From the NCBI RefSeq assembly GCF_048323655.1, contig NZ_JBLUWW010000003.1, positions 682,001 through 746,000 of the forward strand: a DNA stretch of 64,000 nucleotides, written 5' to 3'. Origin of the DNA: Salinimicrobium soli. GTDB taxonomy: Bacteria > Bacteroidota > Bacteroidia > Flavobacteriales > Flavobacteriaceae. Within the stretch, counting starts at the first letter, position 1, and each line of letters starts with the position of its first letter. The notes beneath the pieces are model-generated. The model was not told where the DNA came from. It saw nothing but the letters and a program-made list of their open reading frames with translations, and made no database searches. Positions 15,937 to 23,705 of this stretch are shown piece by piece. The position numbers and the translations under genes were made by a program.

Positions 15937-17898
15937 ATGAAAAAACTAAGTTCTATTTTATCTATTGCCTTTCTTTCGTTGTTAATGGTTAGCTGCGGAG
16001 ATGATGATACCAAGACCAGCAAATCTGGTGGTGCCATGGCAGCTAATGTTGCAGAAAGAGTATATGTAGCTCCAGGAGAGCACGACGAATTCTATGCTTT
16101 CATCTCTGGAGGGTATAGTGGAAACCTTACTGTTTACGGACTTCCTTCAGGAAGGATGTTAAAGGAGATTCCTGTATTCTCTCAATTCCCAACTTCTGGT
16201 TATGGGTATTCTGAGGAAACCAAGCCTATGCTGAATACTTCCTTCGGATTTGTGCCATGGGGAGATTCTCACCACCCTGATATTTCTCAGACTAACGGAG
16301 AGACTGATGGTCGTTGGGTTTTTATCAATGAAAACAACACGCCACGAATTGCCCGTATTAGCCTTGAGACTTTTGAGACTGAAGAGATCATTGAAATTCC
16401 TCACAGTGCTGGAAACCACTCCTCCTCTTTCGTTACTGAAAATACAGAATACGTAGTGGCAGGAACCCGTTTCTCTGTTCCTTACCCACAAGAAGATGTG
16501 GCAATAGAAAACATGAAAGGAAATTTTAAAGGCCCTCTTACTTTTATTGCTGTTGACGATGAAGGACATATGAAAATTGACTTCCAGTTAAAAATGCCAG
16601 GATTCAACTACGATCTTTCCCACCCAGGTCGCGGAGATTCTCACGGCTGGTTCTTCTTCACTACTTATAATACTGAAGAAGCTCATACCCTGCAGGAAGT
16701 AAATGCTTCTCAAAACGATAAAGACTTTATCGCAGCTGTAAACTGGAAGAAGATCCAGGAGTATGTAGCAAACGGAGGTGGTGAAGAAATTGATGCAGAG
16801 TATGCTCATAACGTTTATGATCATGAAACTCATGCTGCTACTTCTACCATGATGAAAAAAGTATTGACAGTAGATCCAAGAGAAGTTGAAGGAGCTGTTT
16901 ACTTTATGCCAACCCCAAAGTCTCCGCACGGTTGTGATGTTGATCCTTCCGGAGAATATATCGTAGGAAACGGTAAACTTTCAACAGACCTTACAGTTCA
17001 CTCTTTCTCTAAAATGCTAAAAGCTATTGAAAACAAGGAATTTGATGGGGAAGCTTATGGAATTCCAATCCTTAACTTCGAGTCTACCCTTGCCGGTACT
17101 GTAAAAGAAGGAGGTCTTGGGCCACTACATACCGAATTTGATGGTAAAGGAAATGCCTACACAACTTTCTTTATCTCTTCTGAAGTTGTTAAATGGAAGC
17201 TCGGAACCTGGGAAGTTCTTGACAGGCAACCAAGTTATTACTCTGTTGGTCACCTTATGATACCAGGAGGAAACTCCAGAAATCCTGAAGGTAAGTATCT
17301 GGTTTCTATGAACAAGATCACTAAAGACCGTTACCTGCCTACAGGTCCTGAATTAGAGCACTCTGCACAGTTGTATGACATCTCAGGAGACAAAATGGAA
17401 TTGCTACTTGATTTCCCAACTCACGGGGAACCTCACTACGCTGCAGGTATTTCTGCTGATAAAGTGAAGGCTAACTCCAGAAAGATCTATCGCCTTGATG
17501 AGAATAAGCACAAGTATGCTGCACTAACCGAAGGAGATACTAAGATGGTTCGCAATGGAAATGAAGTTCATGTCTATATGACTACTGTAAGAAGCCACTT
17601 CTCTCCAGACAACCTTGAAGGTATCAAAGTGGGTGATAAAGTTTATTTCCACGTGACTAACCTGGAACAGGACTTTGATGTACCACACGGTTTTGCAATG
17701 ATTGGAGCTAATACTTCAGAGTTGTTGATCATGCCGGGGCAAACCAAAACAGTTACCTGGGAGCCTAAAAAAGAAGGGGTTTGGCCTTTCTACTGTACAG
17801 ATTTCTGTTCAGCCCTTCACCAGGAAATGCAGGGATACGTAAGAGTATCAGGAAAGAATTCCAATGTGCCGCTTAAATGGACTCTGGACGGAGAGTAG
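15937..17898 (+). CDS. nosZ: Nitrous-oxide reductase, clade II-type lipoprotein
   Basis: Reduces N2O to N2 at a tetranuclear CuZ site fed by a binuclear CuA site. The signal peptide is Sec/lipoprotein type (LMVSCGDD, Cys20) without a twin-arginine motif, a mark of clade II NosZ. CuZ ligand regions are WGDSHHPDIS, HSAGNHSSS, GRGDSHGW, SPHGCDVDP and GPLHTEFDG in the seven-bladed propeller. The C-terminal cupredoxin CuA domain has FYCTDFCSALHQEM with both Cys, His and Met ligands. The length of 653 residues is normal. It is followed by a terminator-like hairpin at 17937 that may set nosZ output above the accessory genes. Confidence 0.97.
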   Translation: MKKLSSILSIAFLSLLMVSCGDDDTKTSKSGGAMAANVAERVYVAPGEHDEFYAFISGGYSGNLTVYGLPSGRMLKEIPVFSQFPTSGYGYSEETKPMLNTSFGFVPWGDSHHPDISQTNGETDGRWVFINENNTPRIARISLETFETEEIIEIPHSAGNHSSSFVTENTEYVVAGTRFSVPYPQEDVAIENMKGNFKGPLTFIAVDDEGHMKIDFQLKMPGFNYDLSHPGRGDSHGWFFFTTYNTEEAHTLQEVNASQNDKDFIAAVNWKKIQEYVANGGGEEIDAEYAHNVYDHETHAATSTMMKKVLTVDPREVEGAVYFMPTPKSPHGCDVDPSGEYIVGNGKLSTDLTVHSFSKMLKAIENKEFDGEAYGIPILNFESTLAGTVKEGGLGPLHTEFDGKGNAYTTFFISSEVVKWKLGTWEVLDRQPSYYSVGHLMIPGGNSRNPEGKYLVSMNKITKDRYLPTGPELEHSAQLYDISGDKMELLLDFPTHGEPHYAAGISADKVKANSRKIYRLDENKHKYAALTEGDTKMVRNGNEVHVYMTTVRSHFSPDNLEGIKVGDKVYFHVTNLEQDFDVPHGFAMIGANTSELLIMPGQTKTVTWEPKKEGVWPFYCTDFCSALHQEMQGYVRVSGKNSNVPLKWTLDGE

Positions 17899-17936
17899 TT
17901 AGGTTTAATTAGTTGAAATTTAACTCTTCAATTTTT

Positions 17937-17970
17937 GAAAGCGGGTTGGGTAACTACCCGCTTTCTTTTC
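17937..17970 (+). terminator. Intrinsic terminator or attenuator after nosZ
   Basis: GAAAGCGGGT (17937-17946) and ACCCGCTTTC (17956-17965) form a perfect 10-bp stem with a 9-base loop, followed by TTTTC. It lies between nosZ and the next gene of the same operon, so it would let only part of transcription continue into the maturation genes. It also rules out a TTG start upstream of it for the next gene. Confidence 0.7.
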
Positions 17971-17984
17971 TAAAACTTTTAAAT

Positions 17985-18599
17985 ATGAAAACTTCTGGAA
18001 TCTTAATGATAATTGGTTCCGCCTTATTACTGGGACTTTTTGTATATCCCTTGTGGAATATTCGACTTGAAGCACCTCAGTACCCCGATCCTCTTGGAAT
18101 GGATATTTATATCGCAGGAATAGAGGGAGAAGAAGAATTTGACATTCAGAATATTGATGGAATTAACCATTATATAGGAATGAAAAAAATTCCAAAGCCT
18201 GCAGAAATGTGGGAATTCAATGTCTTTCCCCTGGTTATAGGTGGAATGGCTGCATTAGGAATTGTTTTGGGCCTCCTTGGATTCTTAAAAAAGATCAGTC
18301 CAAACTGGTTTTTAGGTTGGCTGGTCTTAATGGGTGTTCTGGGTATTCTGGGTATGTATGATTTTAATAATTGGTTGATCGATTATGGAACTGACCTGGA
18401 TCCAAAGGCTATAATCAAACTTACAGATGCTGAAGGGAATCCTTTGAGCTATAAACCGCCATTACTGGGCTCTCAAGATATTCTTAACTTTACGGCCCAT
18501 TCTTATCCAGAAAAAGGAGCTTATATGATGTTCATAGGAATGTTTTTAACTTTGATAGCCTGGATTGTTGGAAGAAGAAATGTGAGTGAAAAAATTTAA
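17985..18599 (+). CDS. Membrane protein of the nos cluster
   Basis: A 204-residue integral membrane protein with four likely membrane segments: near the N-terminus (GILMIIGSALLLGLFVYPL), about 80-100, about 110-130 and at the C-terminus (MFIGMFLTLIAWIVG). A large polar loop follows TM1 (about residues 24-75, with acidic GEEEFDIQNIDG). It is not a named NosDFY/NosR component, but such proteins occur between nosZ and nosL in Bacteroidota. It ends 3 bases before nosL. I start it at ATG 17985, after the nosZ hairpin. Its function is unknown; copper delivery or electron transfer would fit the context. Confidence 0.8.
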   Translation: MKTSGILMIIGSALLLGLFVYPLWNIRLEAPQYPDPLGMDIYIAGIEGEEEFDIQNIDGINHYIGMKKIPKPAEMWEFNVFPLVIGGMAALGIVLGLLGFLKKISPNWFLGWLVLMGVLGILGMYDFNNWLIDYGTDLDPKAIIKLTDAEGNPLSYKPPLLGSQDILNFTAHSYPEKGAYMMFIGMFLTLIAWIVGRRNVSEKI

Positions 18600-18602
18600 A
18601 AG

Positions 18603-19046
18603 ATGAAAAAGATCATTTACCTGTTGATATTGATAATTTCTGTTTCATGCAGTAATGAACCTGAGCCCATAAATTATGGAGCAGATGCCTGTGATTTTTG
18701 TGAAATGACGATAGTGAGTTCTGCTTTTTCTGCTCAGGCTGTGAGCACAAAAGGAAAACAGTTTAAATATGATGCAATTGAATGCATGGTAAATGATCTT
18801 CATCAAATAGACGTAGATATGGCTGTTCTTAGAGTTGCAGATTACGCTCATCCCGGAACTATGATTTCTGTCAAGGATGCCGTTTTTGTTGTTAATGACT
18901 CTATAAAAAGCCCTATGGGAGCCAACCTGGCTGCAGTAAAGAAAAACGAAAGAAAGAGCCTGATCAACACCGAATCAACTTTTGACTGGGAAGGTCTAAA
19001 GGTTCATTTTCTTCGGAATGATTCAGTGTATACAATTAACAGATAA
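18603..19046 (+). CDS. nosL: NosL copper chaperone lipoprotein
   Basis: An outer-face lipoprotein (lipobox ISVSC, Cys16) that binds Cu(I) and delivers it to apo-NosZ together with NosDFY. The copper-site motif CDFCEM (about residues 31-36) is exactly where it is in NosL proteins, and the downstream IECMVNDL block is also conserved. The length of 147 residues is normal for this group. It overlaps nosD by one base (TAATG), so the two are translationally coupled. Confidence 0.92.
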   Translation: MKKIIYLLILIISVSCSNEPEPINYGADACDFCEMTIVSSAFSAQAVSTKGKQFKYDAIECMVNDLHQIDVDMAVLRVADYAHPGTMISVKDAVFVVNDSIKSPMGANLAAVKKNERKSLINTESTFDWEGLKVHFLRNDSVYTINR

Positions 19047-20275
19047 TGAGGGTTTTATTACTTATCCTGATCTTCACTGGATTCTCCCTTCACGCTAAAG
19101 AAATTGAAGTCTGTCCTGATTGTAAAATAAATACTGTTCAGGCAGCAGTGGATTTGGCTGAAGATGGAGATGTTATCCGGATAAAAAGCGGGATATACAA
19201 AGAAGATGGGATTCAGATAATCGATAAATCAATCCAGATTATTGGTGAGGGTTATCCTGTTATCGATGCCAGCATGAATGGAACTGCTATCACAGTAAGA
19301 GGTGAAAACTTTTCCATTGAAGGCATTAAGATAGTCAATATAGGTACGAGCCACACCTCAGATTTTGCCGCTATTCTGGTTTCCCGTTCTAAAAATTTTA
19401 AGATCAACAATAACAGGCTTGAAAACGTGTTTTTTGGGATCCTTATTGAAAGATCGTCCAACGGAACTATTTCTAACAACAGGATAAAGAGTGAATCAGA
19501 GATACAGGCAAAATCCGGTAATGGCATTCACATGTGGCATTCTAATGACCTTACGGTAAAAAGTAATGAAATTATTGGAGTAAGAGACGGAATTTACCTG
19601 GAGTTCGTGAACAATTGTACTATTGAGGAGAACATCTGCAAAGACAATCTAAGATACGGCCTGCATTTCATGTTCTCTGATCATAATACCTATCTTGAAA
19701 ATACTTTTGAGAACAATGGAGCCGGTGTGGCAGTAATGTATTCTAAATTCATTGAAATGCGCCGGAACCTATTCAGAAAGAACTGGGGGAGCGCTTCGTA
19801 TGGATTACTCCTTAAAGAAATCAGTGATTCAGATTTGATCAACAACACCTTTGAAGATAATACCATTGCAATTAGTGCAGATAATACTAACAGGATCAAT
19901 TATACACATAACGACTTTATAGGTAATGGATATGCAATAAGAATTCGCGGGGCATGTTATAACAATAATTTCACCCTGAATAATTTCCTGTCAAATTCAT
20001 TTGATGTAGCCTACACCGGGAATATTAATGAGAACGAATTCCGTAAAAATTATTGGAGTGATTATACGGGCTATGATTTGAACCATGATGGAACCGGAGA
20101 TGTCCCCTACCGTCCCGTAAAGCTTTTTTCTTATGTAGTCACCCAAACTCCGGAAGCAATTATCCTTTTAAGGAGCATGTTTATTAGTCTACTGGATTTT
20201 TCAGAAAAAGTGTCCCCCATTTTTACACCTGCAGAATTGATAGACCCGGAACCCCAAATGAGAAAGATAAAATGA
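19046..20275 (+). CDS. nosD: NosD, periplasmic beta-helix maturation protein
   Basis: A 409-residue exported protein (signal peptide MRVLLLILIFTGFSLHA) with carbohydrate-binding/sugar-hydrolase (CASH) right-handed parallel beta-helix repeats over about residues 40-330, visible as repeated N-N-x-I/F patterns (NNRLENV, NNRIKSE, NNTFEDN). It ends in a region (SLLDFSEKVSPIFTPAEL) typical of NosD. It works with the NosFY ABC transporter to assemble the CuZ centre. The stop overlaps the nosF start (ATGA). Confidence 0.93.
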   Translation: MRVLLLILIFTGFSLHAKEIEVCPDCKINTVQAAVDLAEDGDVIRIKSGIYKEDGIQIIDKSIQIIGEGYPVIDASMNGTAITVRGENFSIEGIKIVNIGTSHTSDFAAILVSRSKNFKINNNRLENVFFGILIERSSNGTISNNRIKSESEIQAKSGNGIHMWHSNDLTVKSNEIIGVRDGIYLEFVNNCTIEENICKDNLRYGLHFMFSDHNTYLENTFENNGAGVAVMYSKFIEMRRNLFRKNWGSASYGLLLKEISDSDLINNTFEDNTIAISADNTNRINYTHNDFIGNGYAIRIRGACYNNNFTLNNFLSNSFDVAYTGNINENEFRKNYWSDYTGYDLNHDGTGDVPYRPVKLFSYVVTQTPEAIILLRSMFISLLDFSEKVSPIFTPAELIDPEPQMRKIK

Positions 20276-20979
20276 TACAAATAAAAGACCTGCATAAAAA
20301 ATTCGGCCCTCAGGTGGTGCTGAACGGTTTGGACCTGGATGTCAAAGACCAGGGCATTGTCGCTGTTCTTGGCCCTAATGGCTCCGGAAAAACAACTCTT
20401 ATAAAGAGCATTTTAGGAATGGTAGTGCCTGATAAAGGCCAGATAGAGTTGGACGGGAACAGTGTTCTAAACCGTTGGAACTACCGCAAAAACATTGACT
20501 ATTTACCGCAGATAGCTAATTTTCCCGGAAATTTGAAGGTGATGGAACTTATCACCATGATCAAAGACCTAAGAGGAAAGTCAGCAAGGGATAAGGAGCT
20601 GATCGAATTCTTTAAGCTACAGCCTTACCTGGACAAGAAACTTAATAAGCTTTCAGGTGGAACGAAACAAAAAGTCAATCTCGTTCTCTGCTTTATGTTT
20701 GACAGTCCGCTGATCATTTTAGACGAACCTACTTCGGGACTTGATCCCATTTCACTTTTACATCTTCGGGAACTTATTCAGCTGGAAAAAGAGAAGGGAA
20801 AAACTATTCTCATTACTTCTCATATCATGAATTTCGTGGAAGAGGTCGCTGACAGGATCGTCTTTTTGCTCGAAGGGAAAATTTATTTTGACGGTACGGT
20901 ATCAGAACTGAAATCCAGAACAGGACAAGAGGATTTTGAACACGCTATAGCCAATCTTTTAACTGAGGAATATGTTTAA
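20272..20979 (+). CDS. nosF: NosF ABC transporter ATP-binding protein
   Basis: The cytosolic ATPase of the NosFY transporter. Walker A is GPNGSGKTTLIK, the signature motif is LSGGTKQKVNL, Walker B is LIILDEPTSGLD and the H-loop is ILITSHIM. The length of 235 residues is typical. Both ends overlap their neighbours (ATGA with nosD and 8 bases with nosY). Its partner permease is interrupted by a stop codon, so its function may be impaired. Confidence 0.94.
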   Translation: MIQIKDLHKKFGPQVVLNGLDLDVKDQGIVAVLGPNGSGKTTLIKSILGMVVPDKGQIELDGNSVLNRWNYRKNIDYLPQIANFPGNLKVMELITMIKDLRGKSARDKELIEFFKLQPYLDKKLNKLSGGTKQKVNLVLCFMFDSPLIILDEPTSGLDPISLLHLRELIQLEKEKGKTILITSHIMNFVEEVADRIVFLLEGKIYFDGTVSELKSRTGQEDFEHAIANLLTEEYV

Positions 20980-21754
20980 GATTTTAAAATACAGTTTTTT
21001 TGACCTTACAAGAAGTAGCTGGAGTTATGTGTACTTCTTTTTCTATCTTCTTTTGGGAGTCGTTCTATTGTTTTTGAACAATGACCTTTCAACCGCAATT
21101 ATCACCCTTATGAATGTCATTATCATGATTGTGCCTCTCATAGGCACCATCTTTGGCGTGATGTATTATTACAATTCCAGGTAATTTACCGAGTTGCTCC
21201 TCGCCCAGCCCGTTAAGCGGAGTTCTATTTTTCTGGGGCAGTATTTTGGGGTTGCGATTTCCCTCTCCCTGAGCTTGATCCTAGGACTTGGAATTCCATT
21301 TGCTGCTTACGGACTCTTTAAGTCGCCGGCCATCTGGGATTTTATAATGCTTTTGATCACGGGCCTGTTCCTTACTCTTATCTTTTCGGCTTTGGCTTTT
21401 AATATAGCACTGTCTCACGAGAACAAGATAAAGGGATTTGGATATGCCATTTTGTTGTGGCTATTTCTCGCGGTGATCTATGACGGTATCTTTCTCCTTT
21501 CTCTTGTATACTTTCAGGAATATCCGCTTGATAAATTTTCACTTATCGCCACTATGTTTAATCCCATAGATCTTTCCAGGATTCTTATTCTCCTGAAATT
21601 GGATATTTCTGCCCTTTTAAGCTATACCGGGGCAGTCTTCAAGCAATTCTTCGGAACACCCGTGGGAGCGTTTACTTCTATGGGCATGTTGGTTCTATGG
21701 GTGCTGTTTCCTTTATGGCGTATTAAAAATGTTATTCGGAAAAAGGATTTTTAA
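20972..21754 (+). pseudogene. nosY: nosY permease interrupted by an in-frame TAA
   Basis: The membrane subunit of the NosFY ABC transporter. The reading frame starts at 20972 and reads MFKILKYSFFDLTRSSW through two or more membrane segments to VMYYYNSR, then meets TAA at 21182-21184. It continues in the same frame with FTELLLAQPVKRSSIFLGQY and four further membrane segments to 21754. Intact homologues read …NSREFTELLL…, so the stop replaces a GAA codon and needs only one G-to-T change. No shift in frame is needed. Either the gene is inactivated, or the stop is read through, or this is a sequencing error. The second half has an ATG only if translation restarts within it. Confidence 0.85.
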
Positions 21755-21851
21755 CCCCTGTTATTCATTGTTTAACAGAATTTCACACGGTTACACAGTC
21801 TTTGTTTATTAAATTGATTAGCAAAGAATTCTAACCAAAAAAATGTGAAAA

Positions 21852-22172
21852 ATGAAAAATCAGGAATTATTAAACAGTCTGACTAATTGTATGAATCACT
21901 GTAACTGGTGTGCTGATGCATGTTTAGAAGAAGACAATGTTAAAGACATGGTTGCTTGTATACGGGTAGATAAAGCCTGTGCTACTACCTGCAACTCACT
22001 TGCAGAAATACTTGCCACTAATTACAAAAATGTGCAGGGGCTGGTAGACTATTGTCTCAAGATTTGTAAGGAGTGTGGTGATGAATGTGAAAAATGGCCA
22101 TCAGACCACTGTAAAAAATGTGCTAAGGCTTGCCGCGAACTGGAAGATGCACTTAAAAAGTTCCGGGCCTAA
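21852..22172 (+). CDS. Cys-rich four-helix copper-storage-like protein
   Basis: A 106-residue cytosolic protein with 13 cysteines placed along predicted helices as CxxxC and CxxC pairs (C13, C17, C20, C24 … C36, C43, C47 … C68, C72, C75, C79, C87, C90, C94). This matches the copper storage protein (Csp)/DUF326 fold, in which Cys line the inside of a four-helix bundle and bind Cu(I). No signal peptide is present, so it is Csp3-like (cytosolic). It directly follows the nos cluster, consistent with a role in copper supply or buffering for NosZ. No heme or Fe-S signature is visible. Confidence 0.75.
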   Translation: MKNQELLNSLTNCMNHCNWCADACLEEDNVKDMVACIRVDKACATTCNSLAEILATNYKNVQGLVDYCLKICKECGDECEKWPSDHCKKCAKACRELEDALKKFRA

Positions 22173-22176
22173 AACT

Positions 22177-22203
22177 AAAAAGCTCCAAAAAGGAGCTTTT
22201 TTT
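22177..22203. terminator. Bidirectional terminator between csp-like gene and malQ
   Basis: AAAAAGCTCC (22177-22186) pairs with GGAGCTTTTT (22192-22201) over a 5-base loop, flanked by A-rich and T-rich runs. It serves the + gene ending at 22172 and overlaps the minus malQ stop at 22202. Confidence 0.85.
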
Positions 22204-23701
22204 ATGTTCTTCCGTAAAGTTGGTTCAAGTGCCGAAGGTGCTCTAGCTCGTCCCAGGGCATCTGCTCCGGCAGAATACGCCACGTCCAATTGCCTTCCGT
22301 ACTCCCCGGAATGTTCATGAGTGCCTCTTCCCCCATTCCCACGATATCTTGCATTGGAACAACAGCAAGTTTAGAAACCGATTTCAACGCAAGCCGGTGA
22401 AAGACAGGAACTATATTTTTTTCAGTTACAGAATATCCGAGGTAATCTTTCAAGTGCTCCTTCACTTCCCTGCCGGAATTCTTAAACCAGCCAAGGGTGG
22501 TATTATTATCGTGAGTACCGGTGTAAACGATACTATTTGCGACGTGATTGTATGGCAAATAAGGATTTTCCCTGTTTTCATCTCCAAAAGCGAATTGCAG
22601 CACCTTCATTCCCGGAAAATCAAAACGCTCCAACAGGTCGAAAACCGGTTGATCCAGAGAGCCAAGGTCTTCTGCTATAAAAGGCATTTCAGGAAACTCA
22701 TTTTTAAGGGTCTTAAAGAAGTCAGTTCCCGGAGTTTTGGTCCAGGTGCCGTGAATAGCTGTGCGCTCTCCGGCCCCAACTTCCCAATAGGCTGAAAAAG
22801 CCCGGAAATGATCCAGACGAACCACATCAAAGAGCAAGAGATTTTGTCGCAGTCGGGCGATCCACCATTCATAATGATGATTCTTTAATTCTTTCCAGTC
22901 ATAGACCGGGGTGCCCCATAATTGTCCTGTTCTGCTGAAAAGATCTGGAGGGACTCCTGAAACATGCGTGGGCTTTTTCTCTGCATCCAACTTGAAAAAC
23001 AAAGGATTGGCCCAGCAATCTGCACTGTCGTGATTAACATAAAAAGGCACATCGCCAATGAGCTTGATATTCTTTTCATGAGCGGCTTTTACCAGGCGAC
23101 CCCATTGGGAATAAAAAAGGAATTGAATGAATTTTTCCTTTTCTATCTTTTCGGCAAGTTCTTTTTCAGCAGTTCGTAAGGCTACTGCGTCCCGGTCCCG
23201 GAATTCAGCAGGCCAATCGATCCAGTTCACCCTTTCATACCTTTCCCGCAAGGCAAGGTAAAGGCAGTAGTTATCCAGCCAATGCGATTGTTGGGCACAG
23301 AATTCGTCAAAAGCAGAAGCACCCGTTCCATTATTTTTAAAGCTGCGGAAGGCTTCCTCAAAGATCCCTGTCTTAAATTTTTCTACCTCTTCAAAAATGA
23401 CCTTTTCGGAACTTATTCCCTGCGGAATTCCCACGTCCTTTAAACTGATATATCCTTCTTCCTCCAGTAATTCCGGACTAATCAGCAACGGATTCCCGGC
23501 AAATGCCGAATGGCTGCTGTAAGGAGAATGGCTGTAAATATGATCTGTAGGGTTTACCGGCAGTAGTTGCCAATATTGGTGGGCAGACCTTTCCAGGAAT
23601 TCAAGGAAATTATAAGCTTCCGGTCCAAGGTCCCCTATTCCAAACTTCCCAGGAAGGGAAGTTATATGCATCAATATTCCGCTGCTTCTTTCAAGCTTCA
23701 T
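22202..23701 (-). CDS. malQ: 4-alpha-glucanotransferase (amylomaltase)
   Basis: A GH77 enzyme that transfers alpha-1,4-glucan segments between maltodextrins. It opens with RSSGILMHITSLPGKFGIGDLG, the typical amylomaltase start, and has the catalytic region VVRLDHFRAF (nucleophile Asp), IAEDLG (acid/base Glu) and YTGTHDNNTTLGW (transition-state Asp). The length of 499 residues is normal. Last gene of the treZ-GH57-treY-malQ operon, 4 bases after treY, where it would recycle short oligosaccharides released by the trehalose pathway. Confidence 0.95.
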   Translation of the reverse strand: MKLERSSGILMHITSLPGKFGIGDLGPEAYNFLEFLERSAHQYWQLLPVNPTDHIYSHSPYSSHSAFAGNPLLISPELLEEEGYISLKDVGIPQGISSEKVIFEEVEKFKTGIFEEAFRSFKNNGTGASAFDEFCAQQSHWLDNYCLYLALRERYERVNWIDWPAEFRDRDAVALRTAEKELAEKIEKEKFIQFLFYSQWGRLVKAAHEKNIKLIGDVPFYVNHDSADCWANPLFFKLDAEKKPTHVSGVPPDLFSRTGQLWGTPVYDWKELKNHHYEWWIARLRQNLLLFDVVRLDHFRAFSAYWEVGAGERTAIHGTWTKTPGTDFFKTLKNEFPEMPFIAEDLGSLDQPVFDLLERFDFPGMKVLQFAFGDENRENPYLPYNHVANSIVYTGTHDNNTTLGWFKNSGREVKEHLKDYLGYSVTEKNIVPVFHRLALKSVSKLAVVPMQDIVGMGEEALMNIPGSTEGNWTWRILPEQMPWDELEHLRHLNQLYGRT

Positions 23702-23705
23702 AGTC

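Noticed and set aside
19252..19900. Repeated N-N-x-I/F motif in nosD taken as a possible DNA repeat
   Set aside because: The pattern is at protein level and is the normal beta-helix repeat of NosD; the DNA is not repetitive.
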